Below, piece after piece: positions 9,387 to 18,276 of a stretch of DNA of 64,000 bases. The DNA comes from Hominimerdicola alba (GTDB taxonomy: Bacteria; Bacillota; Clostridia; Oscillospirales; Ruminococcaceae). The DNA is taken from the NCBI RefSeq assembly GCF_900109655.1, contig NZ_FOAT01000010.1:1-64000 (forward strand), read 5' to 3'. A model generated the notes under the pieces. It ran no database searches. It was not told the DNA's origin and saw only the letters and a program-made list of their open reading frames with translations. Made by a program: the position numbers and the translations under genes. Position 1 is the stretch's first letter; every line of letters starts with the position of its first letter.

Positions 9387-10372
9387 GTTTAGATATTTTT
9401 AGAATATTGAGAGACTCTCAGACAATTGAATATATATTCTCACCTGAATATAGACTGTCAATGACGGAAGTGAAGGTTGCTCAGAGCCTTGAAAACAGCC
9501 GCATTATTTGTGGTGAAAAAGCAATTCACAACGGTAGGGAAAAACTTATTTTCAATATCAGTGATATGATTCCGCTGAGTAATCTTCTTGCTATGTTAGA
9601 TTATGATTCTATAAATAAACTGATTGCTCAAATCCCATTGATTGCTGGAGAAGCAGAAAAAACAGGTTTTTTGTATGGTGATCATCTTGATTTTTGTTCC
9701 GATAGAATTTACGTAGATGAGTCGAATCGTATTTTTATGATTTATCTACCATTTGATGACGGGTCTTGTGAATCATGGGAAATGAAATATCAGAAGCTTA
9801 TAAATGAGATATGTTATTTAAGACCTAATATCAAAAATTTAATATCTGGGACTGAAGAAAATGCAGTTATAGAAACTATACCAGCACATGAAGATGGTAA
9901 GGTCAAAAACAAAGATGGTATTTTCAGTCGCATTTTTGGAGATAAACAATCTAAAAAAGAAAAAAAACAAAGACCAGTGAAGGTTAAAAAGAGTGTTAAG
10001 TCTAAAAAAGGCAAGAAGATCGAAGATGAATATTCCGGAGGTACAGAGCTTCTTGACAGCATTTTTATTCCTTCAATTGTTATTACAGGGTTAAATACTT
10101 CTAAAAAAATGGAAACTGTTATAACTAAAGAGGAATTTATAATCGGTAAAAATCCTAACTGCTGTGATTTTGTTATCGATTTTAATAAAGCTGTAAGTAA
10201 CAGACATTGCTGTATCACCTGCAAAGATGGAATCAATTATATAGTCGATCTTAAAAGTACAAACGGAACATTTCTTAACGGTGTTCGTTTATCTGCAAAT
10301 GAAAAAAGGCAGATAAAAATTGGAGATAAGATCAAACTTGCAAATGTCGAGTTAGTTGTAAAATCGGTGTAA
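9383..10372 (+). CDS. FHA-domain protein with DUF6382-like N-terminus
   Basis: 329 residues from the TTG at 9383, which has AGGAG at 9370-9374 and overlaps the previous stop as TTGA. A GTG at 9374 in frame is less likely. Residues 1-150 form a mixed domain resembling the region found before FHA domains in many Clostridia (DUF6382, moderate confidence). A very basic linker (about 175-215) ends in the motif GGTELLD. The C-terminal FHA domain (about 245-329) has the canonical phospho-Thr pocket: IIGKNPNCCD, SNRH and STNGTFLNG. It should bind phosphothreonine peptides made by the upstream kinase. Its own TELLD threonine could act as an intramolecular switch, as in GarA-type proteins (inference). 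Confidence 0.88.
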   Translation: MSLDIFRILRDSQTIEYIFSPEYRLSMTEVKVAQSLENSRIICGEKAIHNGREKLIFNISDMIPLSNLLAMLDYDSINKLIAQIPLIAGEAEKTGFLYGDHLDFCSDRIYVDESNRIFMIYLPFDDGSCESWEMKYQKLINEICYLRPNIKNLISGTEENAVIETIPAHEDGKVKNKDGIFSRIFGDKQSKKEKKQRPVKVKKSVKSKKGKKIEDEYSGGTELLDSIFIPSIVITGLNTSKKMETVITKEEFIIGKNPNCCDFVIDFNKAVSNRHCCITCKDGINYIVDLKSTNGTFLNGVRLSANEKRQIKIGDKIKLANVELVVKSV

Positions 10373-10375
10373 TGT

Positions 10376-11131
10376 ATGTTTAAGTTGAAAGGCGGAGGTT
10401 ACTCTGACAAGGGTCCTGTAAAACTTGTTAATGAAGATGCTTTTATTTTCAGAATTAAGCATGTTGGTGATTCAGCTTATGGCATTTTTGCTGTTTCAGA
10501 CGGGATAAGTGGACTTGATTGTGGTGAGATAGCCAGTTCGCATATTATGTCTGCACTTGATAAGTGGTGGAACAGTAATATTGAAAATGCCACTGAAAGG
10601 CCGGTAATAGACAATCTTCTTTTGTCACTTGAAAAATGTATCTTTGAAACAAACGATGAACTGATAAAATACGGAAAAGGGCTCGGCAATAAATGTGGTG
10701 CTACGTTAAGTATATTGTTAGTTTTTGATAATAAGGGATTTATATTTCATACTGGTGACAGCAGGATATATTGTCTGTCTAAAAAAACTTTTGGTTATAA
10801 TTTATTTCAGCTTACTGAAGACCATACTAAGCAAGTTGAAAAAAACACTGAAAATGGTATTGTAAAAAAGAACTATCTGACTGAGTGTATTGGAGTAAAA
10901 CAAAACTTCATAATATTCAGGAAAGAGATTGAAATATCAGAAAACAATGTTTATTTGATATGTTCAGATGGTCTTTATAAACGATTTACTGAATGGCAGA
11001 TGTTCAAGTCGCTTGGTAAAAAGCACTCATTAAGTGATATATGCAGGCAAATTGTTTTAAATGTAATAAAAAACGGTGAAACAGATAATATTACAGCAGT
11101 TGCCCTTGTTTTATCCAAAGCAGATAATTGA
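10376..11131 (+). CDS. PP2C-family Ser/Thr protein phosphatase
   Basis: 251 residues, one PP2C domain with no membrane helix. All metal-binding motifs are seen: NEDAF (D21), SDGISG (D42, G43), GDSR (127-130), SDGL (197-200) and TDNIT (D237). It should remove phosphate from Ser/Thr in a Mn/Mg-dependent way and reverse the kinase encoded three genes upstream. It starts 3 bases after the FHA gene stop and is transcribed with it. Kinase, PP2C and FHA genes in one secretion operon recall the threonine-phosphorylation pathway of type VI secretion systems. Confidence 0.93.
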   Translation: MFKLKGGGYSDKGPVKLVNEDAFIFRIKHVGDSAYGIFAVSDGISGLDCGEIASSHIMSALDKWWNSNIENATERPVIDNLLLSLEKCIFETNDELIKYGKGLGNKCGATLSILLVFDNKGFIFHTGDSRIYCLSKKTFGYNLFQLTEDHTKQVEKNTENGIVKKNYLTECIGVKQNFIIFRKEIEISENNVYLICSDGLYKRFTEWQMFKSLGKKHSLSDICRQIVLNVIKNGETDNITAVALVLSKADN

Positions 11132-11169
11132 TGTGAGTGTCATGGTTATGGAAAAAGGATGTGAAAATA

Positions 11170-12204
11170 GTGTCATATGCAAAAATTCTAATTGCAGACA
11201 ATGATGAGAAATACATAATTGCTCTTGAAAGACTGTTTATAGATGGATATGACAGACACTGCAGTCTCACAGCCATAACTGATATGGAATATATTGAGAG
11301 GCTTTTCACTTCGCCACAGAGTTTTGACATAATGATAATCAACGAGCAGATGTTTGATCCGCAGTTTGTAAAGCATGAGATTGATAATATATTTGTGCTT
11401 GCTGAGTCGAACGAAAATATCGGACATAAGCCTGAAATGAATATTTCAATGATATACAAATATTCAAGTGCAAAGGAAATATATAATGCTGTAGTGAGTA
11501 ATCTTAGCCCTGAAAGTGCAGCTTCTACAAGAAGAAAAAGTGCTGAAATAATAAGTATATATTCTCCTTCCGGTGGCAGTGGAAAGACAGTTTTGAGTTT
11601 TGGACTTGCTGCAGCGCTATCAAAGAAATACAAAAAGGTTTTGTATATCGGAATGGATCTGCTTCAGTCATTTGGGAGCTTTATGAAAAATCCGGTTTTC
11701 ATTCAAAGTGGATTTGAAACACCGTTGAAATCAAAAAGTGAATATATAGTTGATGTAGCAGAGCCTGTCATCGTAAATGAACTATTTAGTATACTACCAC
11801 CGTTTTCAAAATCGCTTACTTCAATGGATATAGGTTGCAGTGAGTACCTTTATCTTGCTGAAAAATTAAAAGAATCGGGAAATTATGACAATATCATAAT
11901 TGACTGTGATTCTTCGTTTGTCAGAGATACTTCAAAAATAATGAGCGTTTCGGATAAGGTCATTATTCTGACAGATCAGAGTAGATCGGGTTTTTATAAG
12001 CTTGAAAGACTTCTTAATAATATAGATTGTTCGGAAGAGTCAAAATTTACTTTTGTCTGTGGAAAGTATAGGAAAGAATATGATTTAGCAAATGAGATAA
12101 ATTTCAGCTTTATTATTCCTTATATTGAATCTGCTGATGAAATCGGTTATGAAAAGCTTAGTGATATAAATGAGATAGAGAGTCTTGCCATGAAGTTTAT
12201 CTGA
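11170..12204 (+). CDS. CpaE/TadZ-like ATPase (pseudo-receiver plus ParA/MinD domain)
   Basis: 344 residues from the GTG at 11170, which has AGGA 10 nt upstream. A GTG at 11137 would add 11 residues but lacks a clear ribosome site. The first ~110 residues resemble a receiver domain (KILIADNDE; long alpha/beta pattern). From about 125 comes a MinD/ParA-type P-loop domain with Walker A SPSGGSGKT. The signature lysine of ParA Walker A motifs (KGGxGKT) is replaced by serine, as is common in CpaE/TadZ. CpaE/TadZ proteins position secretion machines at cell poles, so this ATPase may localise or gate the T7SS. Mycobacterial ESX-1 loci also carry a MinD-like ATPase (EspI). Function is inferred. Confidence 0.82.
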   Translation: MSYAKILIADNDEKYIIALERLFIDGYDRHCSLTAITDMEYIERLFTSPQSFDIMIINEQMFDPQFVKHEIDNIFVLAESNENIGHKPEMNISMIYKYSSAKEIYNAVVSNLSPESAASTRRKSAEIISIYSPSGGSGKTVLSFGLAAALSKKYKKVLYIGMDLLQSFGSFMKNPVFIQSGFETPLKSKSEYIVDVAEPVIVNELFSILPPFSKSLTSMDIGCSEYLYLAEKLKESGNYDNIIIDCDSSFVRDTSKIMSVSDKVIILTDQSRSGFYKLERLLNNIDCSEESKFTFVCGKYRKEYDLANEINFSFIIPYIESADEIGYEKLSDINEIESLAMKFI

Positions 12205-12218
12205 AAGGAGAAATTATT

Positions 12219-12500
12219 TTGGACAAGAATAATATTACTGTTATCTTCGATGTTGATGATGGTAAAATCAGAAAAGATATTGAAGTTCCGCTTGATATAA
12301 CTGCAAATGAGCTGATAATCGGATTGAATAATGCTTATGATCTTGGTATGGATACAGATGATATTTTTCCATGCTATTTAAAAAGTGAAAATCCGATAGC
12401 TCTTTTAAAAGGCAACAAAACATTAAGGGAATTCGGATTGCATAATGCAACTCTGATTTTCCATAAAAATCGGAGGAATTCAGGTGGTCAAGCAATATAA
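12219..12500 (+). CDS. esaB: YukD/EsaB ubiquitin-like T7SS protein
   Basis: 93 residues with the ubiquitin-like beta-grasp pattern of the YukD/EsaB family: an N-terminal beta hairpin (ITVIFDVDD...KDIEVPLD), a helix (ITANELIIGLNNAY) and a late strand (LREFGLHNATLIFHK). TTG start at 12219 with AAAGGAG at 12204-12210. YukD/EsaB is a small cytoplasmic regulator or assembly factor conserved in Firmicutes T7SS. It overlaps essC by 17 bases, consistent with translational coupling. The family call rests on size, fold pattern and position next to essC. Confidence 0.85.
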   Translation: MDKNNITVIFDVDDGKIRKDIEVPLDITANELIIGLNNAYDLGMDTDDIFPCYLKSENPIALLKGNKTLREFGLHNATLIFHKNRRNSGGQAI

Positions 12501-15500
12501 AGTTTCGGTTAGATATAAAAATGTTTACCGTGAGATACTTATGAATGACAACTCTGATAAAGTGCGAATAGGCACGGTAGGAAAATGTCATGTCCGTTTC
12601 GATAGTAGTCAGTTCTTTGAAAATTTCTTTGCTGAGATAACTGTTAAAGATAAGAAATATACTCTGTCATGCAGCGAAAATGTATATATCTCGCCTGATG
12701 GAATAATGAAACTTGCTGTTAGAAATCTTGTTCACGGTGACAAGATGATACTTAAATATCAGAACTCCAATCAGGAGATAATCACTATTGATTTTCTTAT
12801 TGATTTCGATTCTGATACCAAAAAATATGACCGTGAGATAGATATTTCAGAAATCTCAATGATAAAAATAGGTGGTACAAGTGATTGTGAACTGCAAATT
12901 AATGATGAACTTATTGGTGGCAGTACAGTTTCAATCACCAAAACTGATGAACATTATTTTGTTAAAGATAATGGTACCGAATATGGTGTTTATTTAAATG
13001 GTCAAAGAATAAAAAATGAAGTTCAGCTTGCAGATTTTGATTTCATTTCTGTCACAAGTTGCAGTTTGTATTTCAAATATGGAAAACTTTATACATCAAG
13101 TTTAGTTGATGTAAACGGACTTGATTTCAAAGATATAGGTTCAAACAGTAATTATCCTGAGTTTGTACGAAATACAAGGATAAAATCTGTACGCGTTGAA
13201 GATAAGATATCAATTTTAGACCCGCCGCAGTATCCGACAAAACCGCAGAAAAGCCTTGTTGCATCGCTTATACCTGCTTTTGCTATGCTTGCACTAACTG
13301 TTGTTTTGAGAGGTGTCATAGGCGGTGGTGGTACATTTGTAATTTTCAGTGCTTGTTCTATGTCACTGGGAATACTTACCTCTATTTTTAATCATGTTGG
13401 CCAAAAGAAAAAATATAAAAAAGATGTAATTGAACGTAAGCAAAAATACGATGCGTATATAAAGCGCAAGAGAAATGAAATAGAAACTGCAAGAAATGAA
13501 GAAAGAAATATTCTTGAAAGTATTTATTATTCTGTTGATTGCGAGAATAAAATGCTTCATGATTTTTCAGGAGATCTGTTTGACAGAGAAAGGAATGACG
13601 AGGATTTTCTGTGTGTAAACATTGGTATAGGAACAGCTGAATCAAAGCAACCAATTGATTATAAGGTACAAGAAAAGCTTGAGGTTGTTGATGAACTTGT
13701 GGAGGTTCCTGAACATATTGCTTATGAGTATAAATATATAGAACGCGTTCCAATTGTATGTGATTTTCGAGAAGCAAATGGTGTTGGTGTTATCGGCAGC
13801 AACGAGATGCAGTATGAAATGCTGAAGATCATGGTTATAGATCTTTGTACAAGACAGTACCAGAATGATCTTAAACTGTTTTTCATATTAAATGAAGAAA
13901 ACAGTCAAAAAATGAGTTGGCTCAGGTTTATTCCTCATGTTTTCAATGAAGTGCTTGATATGCGCAATATCGTAAGCGATGAGAAGAGTAAAAATATTCT
14001 ATATGAATATCTTTATAAAGAAATGTCAAATCGTGAAGAGGATAGGATTTGTGAACCACGAATAGTTATTTTCATATATGATGATATGGGAATAAAACGT
14101 CACCCAATTTCACGATTTATAGAAAACGCAAGTAGTCTTGGAGTTACATTTGTATTTTTTGAAAAAATCAAAAGTCATATTCCACAGTACTGCACAAGAC
14201 TAATAATGCTCAACGAAAATGAACACGCTGGAAAGCTTATTCTCAGCAGTGATGGTACTAAAAGTATCGATTTCAGCTATACCCCTGTTTCGGATAAAGA
14301 TTCAGAGTATATGGCTTACAGGCTTGCACCTGTTTACTGTGAAGAGATCAGTCTTGAAGGTACGCTAACAAAGAATATATCTCTTTATCAACTTCTTGGT
14401 ATAACTTCTGTAGAAGAAATTGATCTTAATGAACGTTGGAATAAGTCGCAGGTATTTAAAAGTATGGCAGCGCCACTTGGAGTGAAAAAGGGTGATGAGA
14501 TAGTTTATCTTGATCTTCACGACAAATTTCACGGTCCACATGGACTTGTTGCCGGTACTACAGGTTCTGGTAAGAGTGAGATTCTTCAGACTTATATACT
14601 TTCAATGGCAACACTTTTTCATCCGTATGAAGTTAGTTTTGTTATAATCGACTTCAAGGGCGGCGGAATGGTTAACCAGTTCAGAACGCTCCCACATTTG
14701 ATAGGTGCGATAACAAATATTGATGGACGAGAGATCGATCGTTCACTCAAGTCTATAAAAGCCGAACTCAGGAAACGACAGAGATTATTTGCTGAAGCAG
14801 AAGTAAATCACATCGATAAATATATAAAGAAGTATAAATCGGGTGAATTGAAAGAACCGCTTCCGCATCTTATAGTAATAGTCGATGAATTTGCCGAGTT
14901 AAAGGCGGAACAGCCTGATTTTATGAAGGAACTTATCAGTGCAGCACGTATAGGTCGAAGCCTTGGAGTACATCTTATACTTGCTACACAGAAGCCTGCC
15001 GGACAGGTAAATGAACAGATATGGAGTAACTCAAAGTTCAAGCTTTGTCTTAAAGTTCAGTCTCAGAGCGACAGTAACGAAGTTCTTAAATCACCATTGG
15101 CAGCTGAGATAAAAGAACCTGGACGAGCATATCTGCAAGTTGGTAATAATGAGATATTTGAACTTTTCCAGTCTGCATACAGTGGTAGTCCTGCAAAAGT
15201 TGATGAGAGCAATATTAAAGAGTTCAAAATATGTGAAGTATCTGTATCAGGTCTAAAAAATGTTGTTTTCGAGCAAAAGAAGCCTAAAAAGGATGCTGGT
15301 GAAGATACACAGCTTAATGCAGTAGTTGATCTTGTTTATAATTACTGCGATAATAAAAAAATCAAAAAGCTTCCTGATATCTGCCTTCCGTCACTTCCAT
15401 GTTCTATAACAAAAAATGACGTTGAGAAGAACGATGAAAACGGATTTTTTTGTGAAATCGGTGTCTATGATGATCCCGATAATCAGTATCAGGGCGGTAT

Positions 15501-16983
15501 CACCTATGATCTAGGCGGTCAGAATACGATGATAATCGGTTCTTCTCAGTATGGCAAGACTAATTTGCTCGAATGGATAGTAAAGGAACTTGCTATAAGG
15601 TATACACCAGCTGAACTGAATATGTATATTCTTGATTTCGGGTCGATGGTGCTTAAAAGTTTTGAGTCTCTTAAACATGTCGGAGGTGTTGTATGTGCTT
15701 CCGATGATGAAAAACTCAAAAATCTGTTTAAACTTCTTAATGAAGAATCCAAAAAGAGAAAGGATAAACTAGTCTCTGTTGGTGTAAGTTCATTTAGTTC
15801 ATACAGAGAAGCAGGCTTTACTGATATTCCTCAGATAATTGTTATTATAGATAATCTGACAGCTCTAAAAGAGCTTTATCTGAATGAAAATGATGATCTG
15901 CTTCCGATATGTCGTGACGGTATATCTGTCGGAATAAGCATCGTGGCAGCAAATGCACAACTTTCAGGTATCGGTTACAAATATCTTTCAAACTTTGCAA
16001 ACAAGATCGGTCTATACTGTAATGATTCCGGTGAGTACAGTTCACTTTTTGGATCGTGTAGGATGCGTCCTTTGGGAACTCCGGGACGATGTGTAGTCGA
16101 ACTTGATAAAGAGTTTTATGAGTGTCAGACATATCTGGCATTTGAAGGAGAAAAAGAGATCGATCGAATCAATGCAATGCGAAGCTTTATAGAAGAACAG
16201 AACAAGAATTATCCGGGAAATGGTGCAAAGATCATACCTGTTATTCCAAAGCTGTTAGATGAAGCATTTATTGCTCAGAATTATGAGCCTGTAAACAAGC
16301 CATATTCATTCGTTGGTGGACTTGATTTTTCTACTGTTGCCGAACTTGTTTTGGATCTTACAGTTATAGGAACGTTATGTATTTGCGGACGTCAGAAATC
16401 GGGAAAAGGCAACTTTATCAGATATATGCTTTCGCAGCTTGCAGAAAATTCTGAAAATGCTCCTTTTGAAGTTGTGATAGTTGATGATGTCTCACGCAAA
16501 TTTAGCAGCGTTGAAAACGTTGATAAATATATAATTGCAGTTGACGAAGTAAAGGATGTTATTGTAGAATGGCATAAACGTCTTGAAGAAAGATATCAGA
16601 TGCTTATGAATAAAGATCCTCAATTTGAAAAAGAACCTATGCTTATTCTTATTGTACAGAATAACGATGTTCATGATTCCATAAGCAAGGATAAAGCAGT
16701 TTTGGCGCTGTATAAGGAAATGCTCAACAAATACAAAGCGATGAAATTTTGTGTTATATATTCAGGCATGGAAAATGCACCCATAGCTTTTGGTGCGCAG
16801 GAAACAATGAAAATGCTGAAAGAGGCAAAACGCTATCTTGTATTTGATGATGTTCAGAATATCAAAGTCGCAGATATTTCCATGCAAACAGCCAGAATGT
16901 TTAAGAAGCCTATTGAAACAGGCGACGCTTATTATCTGAGCGGTACCGATGTAATAAAGATCAAAACAGTATTACATCAATAA
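12484..16983 (+). CDS. essC: EssC/YukB, FtsK/SpoIIIE-type motor ATPase of T7SS
   Basis: 1499 residues, GTG start with GGAGG at 12472-12476. Order of parts: two N-terminal FHA-like domains (about 20-95 and 125-200), a membrane hairpin (about 256-306), then three FtsK/SpoIIIE ATPase modules. ATPase 1 is intact: GTTGSGKS at 691-698 and Walker B VDEF at 800-803. ATPase 2 has a good Walker A (GSSQYGKT, 1019-1026) but DN instead of DE in Walker B. ATPase 3 has GRQKSGKG (about 1302-1309), with Ser/Thr replaced by Gly and no acidic Walker B pair, so it is probably regulatory. Family knowledge: EssC is the inner-membrane motor that recognises WXG100/LXG substrates. It lies directly upstream of esxA. 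Confidence 0.97.
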   Translation: MVKQYKVSVRYKNVYREILMNDNSDKVRIGTVGKCHVRFDSSQFFENFFAEITVKDKKYTLSCSENVYISPDGIMKLAVRNLVHGDKMILKYQNSNQEIITIDFLIDFDSDTKKYDREIDISEISMIKIGGTSDCELQINDELIGGSTVSITKTDEHYFVKDNGTEYGVYLNGQRIKNEVQLADFDFISVTSCSLYFKYGKLYTSSLVDVNGLDFKDIGSNSNYPEFVRNTRIKSVRVEDKISILDPPQYPTKPQKSLVASLIPAFAMLALTVVLRGVIGGGGTFVIFSACSMSLGILTSIFNHVGQKKKYKKDVIERKQKYDAYIKRKRNEIETARNEERNILESIYYSVDCENKMLHDFSGDLFDRERNDEDFLCVNIGIGTAESKQPIDYKVQEKLEVVDELVEVPEHIAYEYKYIERVPIVCDFREANGVGVIGSNEMQYEMLKIMVIDLCTRQYQNDLKLFFILNEENSQKMSWLRFIPHVFNEVLDMRNIVSDEKSKNILYEYLYKEMSNREEDRICEPRIVIFIYDDMGIKRHPISRFIENASSLGVTFVFFEKIKSHIPQYCTRLIMLNENEHAGKLILSSDGTKSIDFSYTPVSDKDSEYMAYRLAPVYCEEISLEGTLTKNISLYQLLGITSVEEIDLNERWNKSQVFKSMAAPLGVKKGDEIVYLDLHDKFHGPHGLVAGTTGSGKSEILQTYILSMATLFHPYEVSFVIIDFKGGGMVNQFRTLPHLIGAITNIDGREIDRSLKSIKAELRKRQRLFAEAEVNHIDKYIKKYKSGELKEPLPHLIVIVDEFAELKAEQPDFMKELISAARIGRSLGVHLILATQKPAGQVNEQIWSNSKFKLCLKVQSQSDSNEVLKSPLAAEIKEPGRAYLQVGNNEIFELFQSAYSGSPAKVDESNIKEFKICEVSVSGLKNVVFEQKKPKKDAGEDTQLNAVVDLVYNYCDNKKIKKLPDICLPSLPCSITKNDVEKNDENGFFCEIGVYDDPDNQYQGGITYDLGGQNTMIIGSSQYGKTNLLEWIVKELAIRYTPAELNMYILDFGSMVLKSFESLKHVGGVVCASDDEKLKNLFKLLNEESKKRKDKLVSVGVSSFSSYREAGFTDIPQIIVIIDNLTALKELYLNENDDLLPICRDGISVGISIVAANAQLSGIGYKYLSNFANKIGLYCNDSGEYSSLFGSCRMRPLGTPGRCVVELDKEFYECQTYLAFEGEKEIDRINAMRSFIEEQNKNYPGNGAKIIPVIPKLLDEAFIAQNYEPVNKPYSFVGGLDFSTVAELVLDLTVIGTLCICGRQKSGKGNFIRYMLSQLAENSENAPFEVVIVDDVSRKFSSVENVDKYIIAVDEVKDVIVEWHKRLEERYQMLMNKDPQFEKEPMLILIVQNNDVHDSISKDKAVLALYKEMLNKYKAMKFCVIYSGMENAPIAFGAQETMKMLKEAKRYLVFDDVQNIKVADISMQTARMFKKPIETGDAYYLSGTDVIKIKTVLHQ

Positions 16984-17046
16984 CTATTTTAGGTGATAAC
17001 TGCATAGCAGTGTCATAAAAATTTATTTAATTAGGAGGAACCAGAA

Positions 17047-17340
17047 ATGGCAAATCAAATCAGAATGTCCCCTGAAGCAATGAGGGGAAGAGCAGCAGAG
17101 TATCTTCAGCAGTCAGAGGTTGTACAGGAAGTTATCGGTAAAATGGATACACTTCTTGAGAACCTTCAGGCAGAGTGGGAAGGCTCCGCAAGTGAGGCTT
17201 ATGCTGAGAAGTATGAGCAGCTCAAGCCTAGCTTTACAGCAATGCAGGATCTTATTGCAGATATCAGCTCAGCACTTAACAAGACAGCTGATGCAATTGA
17301 GGCAACAGATTCCGATATTGCTGGTCAGTTCAGAGCATAA
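17047..17340 (+). CDS. esxA: WXG100 protein (EsxA-like)
   Basis: 97 residues, all helical, with the turn motif W-E-G at 43-45 between two long amphipathic helices, the defining WXG100 pattern. A perfect AGGAGG ribosome site lies at about 17033-17038. The C-terminal helix carries ATDSDIAGQF. WXG100 proteins are secreted by EssC as dimers and are needed for secretion of other substrates. It is separated from essC by 63 bases and followed by a strong inverted repeat, which could set a different expression level from the LXG genes. Confidence 0.96.
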   Translation: MANQIRMSPEAMRGRAAEYLQQSEVVQEVIGKMDTLLENLQAEWEGSASEAYAEKYEQLKPSFTAMQDLIADISSALNKTADAIEATDSDIAGQFRA

Positions 17341-17356
17341 GGCTCAAATGAATCAG

Positions 17357-17386
17357 TCGAAACAGGGATATTTATCCCTGTTTCGA
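17357..17386 (+). terminator. Strong hairpin after esxA (possible partial terminator)
   Basis: A perfect 12-bp inverted repeat (tcgaaacaggga / tccctgtttcga) with a 6-base loop, 17 bases after the esxA stop. It is not followed by a clean T-run, so it may be a leaky terminator, a processing site or an mRNA 3' stabiliser rather than a full stop before the effector genes. Confidence 0.6.
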
Positions 17387-17495
17387 ACATGATTTCGTTT
17401 ATGGTTGAGTTATATTTTCGGATATTTTAACTCAAAATTAAAACCCGTTCATAAAATTGAATCGTAAACAAAATCAAAAAAAGGAGGACTTATTA

Positions 17496-17828
17496 ATGGA
17501 AAAAGTTGAATTTCTGCCACTGGGCAGCATCGTTGTTATAAATGGCGGTGTAAAAAAATACATGATTATTGCAAGAGGACTTAATGTAAATTTGGGGAAT
17601 AAGCAGGTATTCTTTGATTATGGTGCGTGCCGCTATCCCGAAGGTATGGAAGGTGATCAGGTGATGTATTTTCAGCATGAAGATATAGCAAAGATCATTT
17701 TCAACGGCTTTAATGACGAAGATAATGAGATGATGATAAAGAATATCAATAATCAACTTTCTGTTACAAAGCTCGAACGTGCAAATGTGAAGGAACTCAA
17801 GGCTGAAATGGAGGTTTCAAATGGCTGA
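17496..17828 (+). CDS. DUF4176 protein of the LXG locus
   Basis: 110 residues from the ATG at 17496, chosen because AAGGAGG lies just upstream. An in-frame extension to 17457 has no ribosome site. The sequence MEKVEFLPLGSIV, then KYMIIARG, YPEGMEGD and FQHEDIAKIIFNG, fits DUF4176, a small beta-rich family that recurs beside LXG toxin genes in Firmicutes T7SS islands and is thought to assist the effector or its partners. It overlaps the next gene by 8 bases. Confidence 0.88.
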   Translation: MEKVEFLPLGSIVVINGGVKKYMIIARGLNVNLGNKQVFFDYGACRYPEGMEGDQVMYFQHEDIAKIIFNGFNDEDNEMMIKNINNQLSVTKLERANVKELKAEMEVSNG

Positions 17829-18264
17829 GGAATTTGATCAGGAAGAGTATGACCGACTTCAGGGTGAGAAAAGTGCAAATCTTGCAGAGCAGGAAGCGTG
17901 CCAGGCTAGAATTGACAGTTTGAATCAAAAAATAGAGGATTTAAAAGCTGCATACGATAAATTGGATGAAGCAAAAGAAACGTTGAAGGACGCAACCGGT
18001 ACGTTGAAAAAAGTACCAAGTAAACAGTTTAACGGCTGGAAAGGCTCTGTTGCTGATGAGGTCAAGAGCACCTGTAAAGATAGCGATAACAGTTTGCGTA
18101 GCCAGTACGAAACATACACTGAAAAGATCGATGAGATTGAGGATTCGATAAATTGGCAGATACATGATCTGAAAAGTCAGAAAAATGAGCAGTATGGTAT
18201 TCTCGGAGATCTTATGGATGCATTTGATTGGATAGGCACACAAATTCATAATTTGTTTAATTAA
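17821..18264 (+). CDS. YwqH-like (DUF5082-type) helical LXG partner
   Basis: 147 residues, mostly long coiled-coil helices (about 5-60 and 85-130), with the turn QFNGWKGSVADEV at about 68-80, a WxG-like motif. This is the pattern of Bacillus YwqH (DUF5082), encoded before YwqI and the LXG toxin YwqJ. Such proteins bind the LXG N-terminus to form a rod-like complex presented to EssC. A single partner pair precedes three LXG genes here, so it probably serves all three. Confidence 0.8.
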   Translation: MAEEFDQEEYDRLQGEKSANLAEQEACQARIDSLNQKIEDLKAAYDKLDEAKETLKDATGTLKKVPSKQFNGWKGSVADEVKSTCKDSDNSLRSQYETYTEKIDEIEDSINWQIHDLKSQKNEQYGILGDLMDAFDWIGTQIHNLFN

Positions 18265-18276
18265 GGAGTGATATTA

